Below, piece after piece: positions 55,405 to 64,000 of a stretch of 64,000 bases of DNA. The stretch spans positions 248,001 through 312,000 of the forward strand of contig NZ_JAFEUP010000004.1 of assembly GCF_016901015.1 (NCBI RefSeq), written 5' to 3'. The notes below the pieces were generated by a model, which saw only the letters and a program-made list of their open reading frames with translations, did not search any database and was not told the origin of the DNA. The position numbers and the translations under genes were made by a program. How positions within the stretch are numbered: the first letter of the stretch is position 1; each line of letters opens with the position of its first letter. This DNA comes from Zestomonas insulae (GTDB lineage: Bacteria; Pseudomonadota; Gammaproteobacteria; Pseudomonadales; Pseudomonadaceae).

Positions 55405-56076
55405 ATGCAATTGAAGTCGATGGCGATAGCGCTATGCCTGACATCCCTCGCGCTCACTGGCTGCTCGAGCAAATACATCGAGCCTGAGGAGTTCTCCGGG
55501 TTTCTGCAGAACTACAAGGCGCTGCAAGAAGAGAAATCGCCCACCGGAGCGCCGGTTATGCGCTGGATCAAGCCTGGCGTGGACGTCAGCCGCTTCACCA
55601 GTGTGTACATCGAGCCCAGCCAGCTTTATCCGCAGCCGCAGGCGACCGAGAAGATTCCGACGAGCACACTGCAAGGCATCACGACTTACTACGATCAAGT
55701 GCTGCAGACCCAGTTTGCCAAGGCCCTGCCGCTGGCGACCGGTCCCGGCCAAGACGTGCTGGTAGTACGCCCCGCAATCACTGCCGTCAGCGCCGAGACC
55801 AAGGGGCTGCAACCCTACGAAGTGATTCCCATCGCCTTGGTAGCAGCGGGCGTCAGTGCCGCCACGGGCATCCGTGATCAGGACACCAGCCTCGCCACCG
55901 AGGCCGCCTTCCTGGATGGAGGTAGCAACGAGGTCGTCGCCCAAGTCGTGCGCAAAGGCGCCGGCGCTGAGCTGGACAATTCCTCGCAGGTCATGAAGCC
56001 CCAGGACGCCCGTGCCGTGCTGGATGGCTGGGCGCAAGACATGGTCACGTCGTTCCAGGCATTGAAAGCCCAGTAG
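55405..56076 (+). CDS. DUF3313-type outer-membrane lipoprotein
   Basis: The 223-residue protein starts MQLKSMAIALCLTSLALTGCSSKYIEPEEFSGFL. The lipobox LTGC places the acylated Cys at residue 20, and Ser after it favours outer-membrane sorting. The rest (YDQVLQTQFAKALPLATGPGQDVLVVRPAITAVSAETKGLQPYEVIPIALVAAGV) matches the DUF3313 family, whose role is unknown. AAGGAGTAACACG before ATG 55405 is a strong RBS. It is a single gene, flanked by long non-coding stretches on both sides. Confidence 0.85.
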   Translation: MQLKSMAIALCLTSLALTGCSSKYIEPEEFSGFLQNYKALQEEKSPTGAPVMRWIKPGVDVSRFTSVYIEPSQLYPQPQATEKIPTSTLQGITTYYDQVLQTQFAKALPLATGPGQDVLVVRPAITAVSAETKGLQPYEVIPIALVAAGVSAATGIRDQDTSLATEAAFLDGGSNEVVAQVVRKGAGAELDNSSQVMKPQDARAVLDGWAQDMVTSFQALKAQ

Positions 56077-56738
56077 TCCAGCGCTCGGTGGCGCTCGATC
56101 GCGATGTGGCCAGCGGTTATAGCGCTACTGAGCTCGTTGGCACTTTGAATAAGTTCGCTTCCAAACCGCTGACAGTTGCGTGGAATGGCGCGACGCATCA
56201 AGCAAGAAGGCGCTTGTGATGAAATTGATCGTTCAACGCTTGACCTACGGCGGCAGCACGCCAACGGCCAGCATCTGGAAACTTCTGGTTCAACATCGTC
56301 ACCCCCTGATGCTCCTCTGATGCCAGCTGGCATCTAGGGCAAGCCGCTGGCAAAGGCCGGCGGCTTGCCTTTTTTTGTGTATCTACGCAGCTGGCCTCGC
56401 ATATCGCTCTTGAGCGAACCCGCCAGACGCTGCGCGCCGCCGTGACGAACATTGACCGCTATCAATACGCACCGCCGATCTCCGGCGGAGAATTGGCACG
56501 CCCTACTGAGGCCCGCGTACAACTGGCGGCGCAGCTATGCGACAATGCGCGCCAAATTCCGGTATGAACCCCGCCTCTATCTCTCAGCAGCTAGGCCCTA
56601 GTGCATAGATGTTGCTGTCCAATTTTGCCCGCTGGATCAGCTCACGCCCTGACCGGAGTGAGCTGGACGCGCTGAGTATTGGTCGCGAATCGGTCTCAAC
56701 CGCCCCAGCCAGTCGCCCGTTATTGATAGGTAAGACCT
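56077..56738. other. Long intergenic region with one terminator
   Basis: About 660 bases without a convincing gene. A 34-codon frame from ATG 56219 ends just before the terminator at 56339-56377, but it has no RBS. The rest, including the upstream region of the ABC-F gene, shows no clear repeats. Composition looks less regular than in flanking genes, so it may be a decayed insertion. Confidence 0.5.
56339..56377 (+). terminator. Strong Rho-independent terminator
   Basis: GGCAAGCCGC (56339-56348) pairs with GCGGCTTGCC (56361-56370) and is followed by seven T's. It is 260 bases after the lipoprotein stop, which implies either a long 3' UTR or a small transcript between them. Confidence 0.9.
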
Positions 56739-58322
<1,584 letters not shown>

Positions 58323-58332
58323 TCGCCCCATT

Positions 58333-58373
58333 CGCCCTGATATCGCTGTGCGGCGCACGGCGATATCAGGGCG
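58333..58373. repeat. Long perfect hairpin between ABC-F and MFS genes
   Basis: CGCCCTGATATCGC (58333-58346) pairs with GCGATATCAGGGCG (58360-58373), with a further GTGC/GCAC inner stem. No T-tract follows. It may end the ABC-F transcript or act as an attenuator for the MFS gene. Confidence 0.7.
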
Positions 58374-58467
58374 ATGAATAAGTGCCGAGCTTATCGTTAG
58401 CTAGCTTTCTTTTATTTCGCGCAGCGGCGATGATTGAGCCAGTCCCCCGGCTCGCGTACCGCTCACG

Positions 58468-59667
58468 ATGTCCAGTTCCAGCTCCACCCCCCCTTCGTCG
58501 ATGGCGATCACCCTGCAGATCCTGGCCATTGTGTTCTTCTCGTTCGTCGGCTACCTGTGCTCCGGCATCCCCTTGGCGGTGCTGCCCGGCTTCGTGCACC
58601 AGCAGCTCGGCTTCAGCAGCACCGTGGCCGGCCTGGCCATCGGCTTGCAGTACTTCGCCACGCTGGTCGGCCGCCCGATGGCCGGGCGCCTGGTCGATAC
58701 CTACGGACCCAAGCGGGGCATGCTCTACGGCCTGAGCGGTATTGGCATCAGTGGCCTGATCACCCTGCTGGCGACCTCCATCAGCCAACTGCCAATGGCC
58801 AGCCTGTTGATCCTGCTCGGCGGCCGCGTGCTGCTCGGCGCGGCGCTGAGTATCGTCGGCATCAGCGCGATCAGCTGGGGTATCGGCAAGCTCGGCGCGG
58901 AGTACACCGCGCGGGTGATTTCCTGGAACGGCATCGCCGCCTATGCCGCGATCGGTATCGGCGCGCCGCTGGGCGTGCTGATGACCGCCGACCTCGGCGT
59001 GTGGACCATCGGCGCCTCGCTGTCGCTGCTCGCCGGCCTGGCGCTCGTGCTGCTGTGGCCGAAACCGGCGGTACCGGTGATTCCCGGCGAGCGTCTGCCG
59101 TTCCTCGCCGTGCTCTGGCAGGTCAGCCCGTACGGCATGGGCCTGGCGCTCGGCTCGATCGGCTACGGCACGCTGACCACCTTCATCACCCTCTATTACG
59201 CCAGCCGCGGCTGGGATGGCGCGGCCTACTGCCTGACCGCCTTCGGCATCGCCTTCATCGTCGCGCGGCTGCTGTTCATCAACAGCATCAACCGCCTCGG
59301 CGGCTTCTCGGTGGCTATCGCCTGCCTGGCCATCGAGGCGCTCGGCCTGCTGTTGCTGTGGTGGACGCCGTCGCCAGTGCTCGCCCTGGTCGGTGCCGGC
59401 TTGGCCGGCTTCGGGTTGTCGCTGGTCTACCCGGCGCTGGGCATCGAAGTGATCGGGCGCATTCCCGCTAGCAGCCGCAGCGCGGGACTCGGCGCCTATG
59501 CGGTGTACTTCGATCTGGCACTGGGCATTGCCGGGCCGCTGATGGGCATGGTCGCCGGTCGCTACGGCTACCCGTCGATCTTCCTGGTGTCGGCGGCGCT
59601 ATCGGCGCTCGGCATGCTGCTCGCGGTCGCCCTGGCCCTCAACAAGCGCGGAAGCGTCGACGCCTAG
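58468..59667 (+). CDS. MFS transporter (YfcJ/YhhS-like)
   Basis: The 399-residue protein has 12 predicted membrane segments, a hydrophilic start (MSSSSSTPPSSM) and the MFS loop RPMAGRLVDTYGPKRGMLYGL (about 71-91) after TM2. SGIGISGL, RVLLGAALSIVGISAISWGIGKLG and ASSRSAGLGAYAVYFDLALGIAGPL are typical of the YfcJ/YhhS branch of putative arabinose/drug exporters. The substrate is unknown. An ATG at the next in-frame M (SSM, residue 12) is also possible. The last 69 bases overlap the 3' end of the convergent hydrolase gene. Confidence 0.86.
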   Translation: MSSSSSTPPSSMAITLQILAIVFFSFVGYLCSGIPLAVLPGFVHQQLGFSSTVAGLAIGLQYFATLVGRPMAGRLVDTYGPKRGMLYGLSGIGISGLITLLATSISQLPMASLLILLGGRVLLGAALSIVGISAISWGIGKLGAEYTARVISWNGIAAYAAIGIGAPLGVLMTADLGVWTIGASLSLLAGLALVLLWPKPAVPVIPGERLPFLAVLWQVSPYGMGLALGSIGYGTLTTFITLYYASRGWDGAAYCLTAFGIAFIVARLLFINSINRLGGFSVAIACLAIEALGLLLLWWTPSPVLALVGAGLAGFGLSLVYPALGIEVIGRIPASSRSAGLGAYAVYFDLALGIAGPLMGMVAGRYGYPSIFLVSAALSALGMLLAVALALNKRGSVDA

Positions 59668-60642
59668 CGCCTCACGGAAGAATCGCGCGGCCTCGGCGTT
59701 CAGACGCCGATGCACGGCGGTACGGTCGACCCCGGCTGCGTCCTGACAGATCTCCGCCATCAACGCGGCCTGCTCCGGCGAGCACGGCGCCATGAACACG
59801 AAGTGCCCGGCACCGTCGAGCAGGCGGTACGCCACGGTCTGCGCCAGGTGCTGCGCCAGCGCATCGGCATTGTGCTTGCGCGGCACCAACTGGTCGTCCG
59901 CGCCGACATAGAGCAGCACCGGCACGCGGACGCCGACCAACTCCTCAGGCCCGAACAGCAGTCCAGCGGGCGCCAGCAACAACACGGCGCCGACGCGCGG
60001 GTCGGCGCGCGGCACCAGGTCGTCGCGATCCACCCGCAAGCCATCCGCCGCGCCGCACGCGTCCTGATCGTCGCGGTGCTGGGCGCAGTAGCGCTGCAGG
60101 CGCTGCGGACTCGGCTTGGCCCCGGCCAGGATCAACGCCGTCTCGCCGCCGGCGGAGTAACCGATCAGGCCGATGTGTTGATCGTCCAGCACGGGGCCCA
60201 GCAGACGATCATCGACTACCGCCTTGATCGCTTCGGCCGCCTGCATCGGCCGGCCATACAGGTTGCTCACCGTGCCCCGGCGGCTGTGGCCCTGGTCGTC
60301 GTCGCCGAGGTGCCACGGCGCTACGACTACGAAGCCTTGGCGGGCCAGATAGATCGCCAGATCGTGGTGCGCCAGCGGGCTGCCGCCATTGCCGTGGGAA
60401 AGTACCAGCAGCGGATAGCGCCCCTTGGCGGCCTTCGTGTCCTGCACCGCCTCCAGTCGGTAGGGGCCGATGCGACTGCGCCCTTCCGGAGACGATGAGG
60501 GATAGAAGGCGATCGCACTGAGCGGGCGCTGATCGAGCGGGTCGACCAGCTGTAGCTGGCGAAAGCCAACGCTTGGCGCGGCCAGCAGCGACCCGGCAAA
60601 ACCCAATCCACAGATCAGCAGCAGCCAACCCCGCGCAAACAT
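59599..60642 (-). CDS. Alpha/beta hydrolase, secreted (dienelactone hydrolase-like)
   Basis: The 347-residue protein starts MFARGWLLLICGLGFAGSLLAAPSVGFRQLQLVD, a Sec signal peptide cleaved near LAA-PS. The alpha/beta hydrolase core has LLVLSHGNGGSPLAHHDLAIYLARQGFVVVAP (oxyanion region), the nucleophile elbow IGLIGYSAGGETALIL, and a late YVGADDQLVPRKHNADAL and LDGAGHFVFMAPC with the acid and His. Extra Cys (CAQHRDDQDACG, CSPEQAALMAEIC) may form disulphides in the periplasm. The substrate is not known. It overlaps the MFS gene 3' end by 69 bases in convergent orientation. Confidence 0.82.
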   Translation of the reverse strand: MFARGWLLLICGLGFAGSLLAAPSVGFRQLQLVDPLDQRPLSAIAFYPSSSPEGRSRIGPYRLEAVQDTKAAKGRYPLLVLSHGNGGSPLAHHDLAIYLARQGFVVVAPWHLGDDDQGHSRRGTVSNLYGRPMQAAEAIKAVVDDRLLGPVLDDQHIGLIGYSAGGETALILAGAKPSPQRLQRYCAQHRDDQDACGAADGLRVDRDDLVPRADPRVGAVLLLAPAGLLFGPEELVGVRVPVLLYVGADDQLVPRKHNADALAQHLAQTVAYRLLDGAGHFVFMAPCSPEQAALMAEICQDAAGVDRTAVHRRLNAEAARFFREALGVDASALVEGQGDREQHAERR

Positions 60643-60688
60643 GGTGCTCACCTTCTTGGTCGCGCACTGCCGTGTTCCGCAAATGAAC

Positions 60689-60718
60689 ACGGGACTGGCC
60701 CGGCTGGGGCAGTCCCGT
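60689..60718. terminator. Inverted repeat after azoR
   Basis: ACGGGACTG (60689-60697) pairs with CAGTCCCGT (60710-60718) with an inner GCCC/GGGG stem. It lies between the azoR stop (60767) and the hydrolase start (60642) on the minus strand. No T-tract is present, so the terminator call is tentative. Confidence 0.6.
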
Positions 60719-60766
60719 TAGGTATTGCATAAGGTGAGCCACTGCGCCCGTTTGGACGCGCCGGGG

Positions 60767-61381
60767 TCAGGCCAGCGCTGCCTCGAACAGCTCTTCGATA
60801 CGCGCCTGAGCCTGCTCGATGGCCGGAGCCCGCACCGCGTCGCCCATGGCCAAACCGTGAGCGTGCACCACCTGCACGTCGTGGATACCGACGAAGCCGA
60901 GGACGAATTTCAGGTAGTCCTCGTGCGCCGCAGCGGTCGGTTGGCCAGCGTGCTGGCCGCCGGCCGTCGAGACGATGATCACCCGCTTGTCGCCAGCGAT
61001 GCCTTCCGGCCCCTGCTCGGTGTAACGGAAGGTCTTGCCGGCGACGGTGATGCGGTCGATCCACGCTTTCAGTTGGCTGGGCAGCGCGAAGTTGTACATC
61101 GGCGCGCCGATCACCAACGCATCGGCGGCGAGGAACTCATTGAGGGCCTGCTCCGAGCGCTCCGCTTCGGCTTTCTGCAGCGCATCGCGCAGCTCCGCCG
61201 GGGTGCCGCCAGCCGCCAGGCTGAGGGCGGACAGGTGGCCGAGCTCGTCGGCGGCCAGGTCACGGTAGCTGATCTCGACACCCGGCTCGGCGGCCTGCCA
61301 GGCGGCAACCACGGCGGCGCTCAGTTGGCGGGACACGGACGAATCGCCGAGGATGCTGGAATCGATGTGCAGAAGTTTCAT
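60767..61381 (-). CDS. azoR: FMN-dependent NADH-azoreductase
   Basis: The 204-residue flavodoxin-fold protein starts [31 protein letters not shown]-binding stretches are [41 protein letters not shown] and STAGGQHAG. It is a dimeric NAD(P)H:quinone/azo reductase of the AzoR/AcpD family that reduces quinones by two electrons. CAT at 61379-61381 gives the standard N-terminus. It is divergent from a LysR gene, which commonly regulates such reductases. Confidence 0.93.
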   Translation of the reverse strand: MKLLHIDSSILGDSSVSRQLSAAVVAAWQAAEPGVEISYRDLAADELGHLSALSLAAGGTPAELRDALQKAEAERSEQALNEFLAADALVIGAPMYNFALPSQLKAWIDRITVAGKTFRYTEQGPEGIAGDKRVIIVSTAGGQHAGQPTAAAHEDYLKFVLGFVGIHDVQVVHAHGLAMGDAVRAPAIEQAQARIEELFEAALA

Positions 61382-61500
61382 GGGCAAGGCTCCTAATTCT
61401 CGAATCGCCGGTTGGCGTTGGAGAAAGATGCTACCCATGCAGCCAATTCTTGATTAGCCTGCAAAATTGCGATGGATCGTCCCACTGATAGGACAGCAGT
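61382..61500. promoter_or_regulatory. Divergent azoR/lysR promoter region
   Basis: The 119-base intergenic region is AT-richer around ATTCTTGATTAGCCTGC (61447-61463) and holds GCAA/TTGC arms at 61461-61470. It is the expected site for the adjacent LysR protein; no single dyad stands out. Confidence 0.4.
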
Positions 61501-62403
61501 ATGCAAGACCTCAACGACCTCCTCTACTTCGCCCGCGTCGTCGAAGCCGGCGGCTTCGCCCCGGCCGGCCGGTTGCTCGGCATTCCCAAGTCGCGCCTGT
61601 CGCGGCGCGTCGCCGAACTGGAACAGCGCCTCGGCGTGCGCCTGTTGCAACGCACCACGCGCAAGCTGGCGCTCACCGACGTTGGCGAGCGCTTCCTGCG
61701 CCATTGCCAGGCCATGCTGCTGGAGGCGGAACAGGCAGAGGAAACCGTCGCGACCCTGAGCGTCGAACCGCGCGGACGTCTGCGGGTGTCCTGTCCGCAA
61801 GTGGTCCCGCGCTTCGAGGAAATCCTGCTGGCGTTCACCGCCGCCCACCCGCAGGTGCAGATCGAGGTGATGATCACCAATCGGCGCATCGACCTGATCA
61901 ACGAAGGCATCGACGTTGCCCTGCGGGTGCGGACCAGCGATGACGAGGACCCGTCGCTGATCACCCGCCGCCTGTATCGAGCGGAAAGCGTGCTGGTCGC
62001 CAGCCCGGCGCTGCTCGACGGCCGCACCATCCACGAACCGGAGGAACTGCTGGCGCTGCCAGCCCTCGGCGCGCTCGAAGCGGATCGCAAGATCCACTAC
62101 CGGATGCTGGATGCGCAGGGCAATCGCCGCGACATCGCACTGGAGGCACGCCTGGCCATCGAGGACTTCTCGATCCGCCGCGCGGCCGCGCTGGCCGGGC
62201 TGGGCATGACCCTGCTGCCACGCATGTACTGCGCCGAGGAGATGGACGAGGGCCGGTTGATTCAACTGTTGCCCGACTGGAGCATTCCTGGAGGCTACCT
62301 GCAGGCGGTCTATCCGCACCGGCGCGGTATGCTGCCGGCGGTTCGCGCCTGGCTGGATCACCTCAGCCAGGCGTACCAGACGCCACTCCCCCACCCGGTT
62401 TGA
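61501..62403 (+). CDS. LysR-family regulator (quinone-reductase-associated type)
   Basis: The 300-residue regulator starts MQDLNDLLYFARVVEAGGFAPAGRLLGIPKSRLSRRVAELEQRLGVRLLQRTTRKLALTDVG, an HTH over residues 3-62 with the SRLSRRVAELE recognition helix of the CrgA/DsdC-like branch that often sits beside azoR, mdaB or other NAD(P)H reductases. The effector domain follows (RLRVSCPQVVPRFEEILLAFTAAHPQVQIEV). It is divergent from azoR and probably controls it in response to quinones or azo dyes (inference). Confidence 0.9.
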   Translation: MQDLNDLLYFARVVEAGGFAPAGRLLGIPKSRLSRRVAELEQRLGVRLLQRTTRKLALTDVGERFLRHCQAMLLEAEQAEETVATLSVEPRGRLRVSCPQVVPRFEEILLAFTAAHPQVQIEVMITNRRIDLINEGIDVALRVRTSDDEDPSLITRRLYRAESVLVASPALLDGRTIHEPEELLALPALGALEADRKIHYRMLDAQGNRRDIALEARLAIEDFSIRRAAALAGLGMTLLPRMYCAEEMDEGRLIQLLPDWSIPGGYLQAVYPHRRGMLPAVRAWLDHLSQAYQTPLPHPV

Positions 62404-62413
62404 GGACGCCACC

Positions 62414-62764
62414 GTGACCGCTGATGAGATTGCCGCGTTCTGCCTGCAACTGCCCGGCGCCCGGGAGGACCTCAAGTGGGGCAGCAATCGGGTCTTCTCG
62501 GTGGCAGGCAACAAGATGTTCGCGATCCTCGACTTTCTCGGCGATGGGCTGGCCTTCAAGATCGGCGCCGAGCTGTTCCTCGGCTACGTCGATCGCCCGG
62601 GCATCCGCCCGGCGCCGTATCTGGCGCGCGCTTACTGGATCAGCATGAGTGCGCCCTACCCCATGCCCGATCACGAGCTGCGCGAGCTGCTGACCCGCTC
62701 GCACCAGCAGGTGGTGCGCAAGCTGCCGAAAGTACGCCAGGTGGGTTTGCTGCTCGATCAGTGA
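62414..62764 (+). CDS. MmcQ/YjbR-family protein
   Basis: The 116-residue protein starts with GTG 62414 (MTADEIAAFCLQLPGAREDLKWGSNRVFSVAGNKMFAIL). It has the YjbR pattern: C-x-x-L-P-G near the start, W-G-x-x-x-V-F-x-V-x-x-K-M-F-A, then an alpha/beta double wing ending in RSHQQVVRKLPK. The fold resembles a DNA-binding double wing, but the function is unknown. It starts 10 bases after the LysR stop, so it is likely co-transcribed. Its last 7 bases overlap the convergent DUF1294 gene. Confidence 0.88.
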   Translation: MTADEIAAFCLQLPGAREDLKWGSNRVFSVAGNKMFAILDFLGDGLAFKIGAELFLGYVDRPGIRPAPYLARAYWISMSAPYPMPDHELRELLTRSHQQVVRKLPKVRQVGLLLDQ

Positions 62765-63192
62765 GACCACAGGTCGAGCAGCAGGTGGCCAATCAGCCGG
62801 CCGCCGGCGAGCCAGTCGGCCCAGGCCAACTGATGCACCAGGACGATGCCCCAGAAGATCAGCTGGAACGGCAGTTTGCGGGTCTTGTGGCGGAACAGCT
62901 GCTGTGCGAGCAGCGCGCCGGGCCAGCCACCGAACAGTTCGCTGAGGTGCAGAGTGTTCTCCGGAATCCGCCAGCCCCCCTGCTGGGCGCGCGCCTTGTC
63001 ATGCCAATACAGCACGAAACTGAGCAGGCTCATCACGCCATAGGCCAACGCCGGCCAGAGCACGCCCAGCTCTTGCAGCAGGCGCAGCGTACCCAGCGTC
63101 GGCAGGACACACAGGCCGAGCAAGACCAGCAGCTTGCCCCCGGCGCCCTGCACACCTGCGCTTGCTTGGCGCGATTGCGCTGCGCGTGGCAT
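62758..63192 (-). CDS. DUF1294 membrane protein
   Basis: The 144-residue protein starts MPRAAQSRQASAGVQGAGGKLLVLLGLCVLPTLGTLRLLQELGV. It has three or four membrane segments and the DUF1294 core YGVMSLLSFVLYWHDKARAQQGGWRIPENTLHLSELFGGWPGALLAQQLFRHKTRKLPFQLIFWGIVLVHQ, with the W-R-I-P-E-x-x-L-H and GGWPGA motifs. Many relatives are fused to a cold-shock domain; this one is not. Function is unknown. It starts 5 bases after the uppP stop, so the two are probably one transcript. Confidence 0.9.
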   Translation of the reverse strand: MPRAAQSRQASAGVQGAGGKLLVLLGLCVLPTLGTLRLLQELGVLWPALAYGVMSLLSFVLYWHDKARAQQGGWRIPENTLHLSELFGGWPGALLAQQLFRHKTRKLPFQLIFWGIVLVHQLAWADWLAGGRLIGHLLLDLWSH

Positions 63193-63197
63193 CGGGA

Positions 63198-64000
63198 TCA
63201 GCCCTTGACGGCCGTCCAGTCGATCCAGCCGAGCTGCCAGGTCAGCAGGATCAGCACGCCAAAGCCGATGCGGTACCAGGCGAAGGCCGCGTAGCTGTGG
63301 CTGCCGATGAACTTGAGCAGGGCTCGCACGGCGATCATGGCGAAGACAAACGAAGTGACGAAGCCGATGGCGAACACCGGCAGGTCGCCGGACTGGAACA
63401 GGTCGCGGTACTTGTAGGCCGAGTAGACCGCCGCGCCGACCATGGTCGGCATGGCGAGGAAGAACGAGAACTCGGTGGCAGCCTTGCGCGACAGGCCGAA
63501 CAGCAGGCCGCCGATGATGGTCGCACCGGAACGCGAGGTCCCCGGGATCATCGCCAGGCACTGGGCCAGGCCGATCTTCAGCGCCTCCTTCCAGGTCATG
63601 TCGTCGACCGTTTCGGTGCTGATGACATGCTGGCGGCGCTCCGCCCAGAGCATCACCAGGCCACCCACCAGCAGCGCAGCGGCCACGGTGATCGGGTTGA
63701 ACAGGTACTCGTGGATCAGGTCGGCGAAGGCCACCCCGAGAATCACCGCGGGGAAGAAGGCAATCAGCAGGTTGGCGGTGAAGCGCTGAGCCTGACGCTC
63801 TTTGGGCAGGCCGACCACGATGTCGAAGATCTTGCGCCGGTACTCCCAGACCACCGCCAGGATCGCGCCGAGCTGGATGATGATGTTGAACGCCATGGCA
63901 CGCTCACCACCGAAGCCGATCAAGTCGGCGACGATGATCTGGTGGCCGGTGCTGGAAATCGGCAGAAACTCCGTCAGGCCTTCGACAATACCCAGAATCA
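63198..64000 (-). CDS. uppP: Undecaprenyl-diphosphatase (start beyond window edge)
   Basis: The frame is open from the right edge, so the first few residues are missing. The visible part begins [28 protein letters not shown], the first catalytic motif of BacA/UppP, followed by about seven membrane segments and the second motif, [24 protein letters not shown]. It dephosphorylates undecaprenyl diphosphate at the periplasmic face, recycling the lipid carrier for cell-wall synthesis and giving bacitracin resistance. No Met near the beginning of the visible part is the real start, because the motif continues past it. Confidence 0.95.
   Translation of the reverse strand, partial: ILGIVEGLTEFLPISSTGHQIIVADLIGFGGERAMAFNIIIQLGAILAVVWEYRRKIFDIVVGLPKERQAQRFTANLLIAFFPAVILGVAFADLIHEYLFNPITVAAALLVGGLVMLWAERRQHVISTETVDDMTWKEALKIGLAQCLAMIPGTSRSGATIIGGLLFGLSRKAATEFSFFLAMPTMVGAAVYSAYKYRDLFQSGDLPVFAIGFVTSFVFAMIAVRALLKFIGSHSYAAFAWYRIGFGVLILLTWQLGWIDWTAVKG

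Noticed and set aside
56219..56323. A 34-codon frame just before the terminator at 56339
   Set aside because: It has no RBS and no recognisable features. It remains possible as part of a small transcript but cannot be supported as a gene.

Overview
The window looks like chromosomal DNA of a Pseudomonas species. It is GC-rich, nearly every base is coding, it carries the liuRABCDE leucine/isovalerate operon, and it has the short GTAGGAGCGAATTCATTCGC repeats and CCCTCACCC/GGGAGAGGG repeats found between Pseudomonas genes. I see no rRNA, tRNA, CRISPR array, prophage or insertion sequence. Species cannot be fixed from the sequence alone.

Layout. 1-5.8 kb: a cut-off GNAT acetyltransferase, xthA, a PstS-like/OmpA fusion behind a Pho box, a TerC membrane protein with a structured leader, and a small ORF. 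4.6-6.9 kb: a divergent acyl-CoA dehydrogenase/LysR pair. 6.9-8.0 kb: an Xre-RES toxin-antitoxin pair behind a palindromic operator. 8.0-10.4 kb: a DUF502 membrane protein and an NCS2 purine permease. 10.5-20.7 kb: liuRABCDE, then 3-hydroxybutyrate dehydrogenase and acetoacetyl-CoA synthetase, which together take leucine carbon from isovaleryl-CoA to acetyl-CoA and acetoacetyl-CoA. 20.7-23.1 kb: a DJ-1/PfpI protein, a PilT/PilU-type ATPase and a parvulin. 23.1-27.8 kb: an export system (two ABC-2 permeases, HlyD, TolC-like) with no ATPase gene beside it. 28-30 kb: an Rrf2 regulator and a divergent NADH dehydrogenase-like flavoprotein, each preceded by a copy of the same dyad. 30.1-35.1 kb: a short/branched-chain acyl-CoA operon (acyl-CoA synthetase, type II 3-hydroxyacyl-CoA dehydrogenase, thiolase, acyl-CoA dehydrogenase). 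35.3-40.4 kb: a chemoreceptor, an AraC regulator and a second acyl-CoA synthetase.

40.6-54.8 kb is a full set for quinohemoprotein amine dehydrogenase (QHNDH): structural and maturation genes qhpA-D-C-B on the minus strand; a divergent aldehyde dehydrogenase and outer-membrane channel behind a sigma-54 promoter; a truncated globin; and a second minus-strand operon holding a sigma-54 activator, qhpF (exporter), qhpE (protease) and qhpG (flavin monooxygenase). 55-64 kb is housekeeping or accessory: a DUF3313 lipoprotein, an ABC-F protein, an MFS transporter, a hydrolase, an azoreductase/LysR pair, MmcQ-like and DUF1294 proteins, and uppP cut by the right edge.

The most interesting signal is regulatory. 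The palindrome TTTACGTTAACGTAAA in front of liuR recurs inside a perfect 40-bp palindrome in front of the acyl-CoA synthetase beside the amine dehydrogenase genes. A 14-bp core of it recurs upstream of the sigma-54 activator of the amine cluster. This suggests that LiuR ties amine oxidation (amine to aldehyde to acid to acyl-CoA) to branched-chain acyl-CoA catabolism. It is an inference from the sequence and has not been tested.
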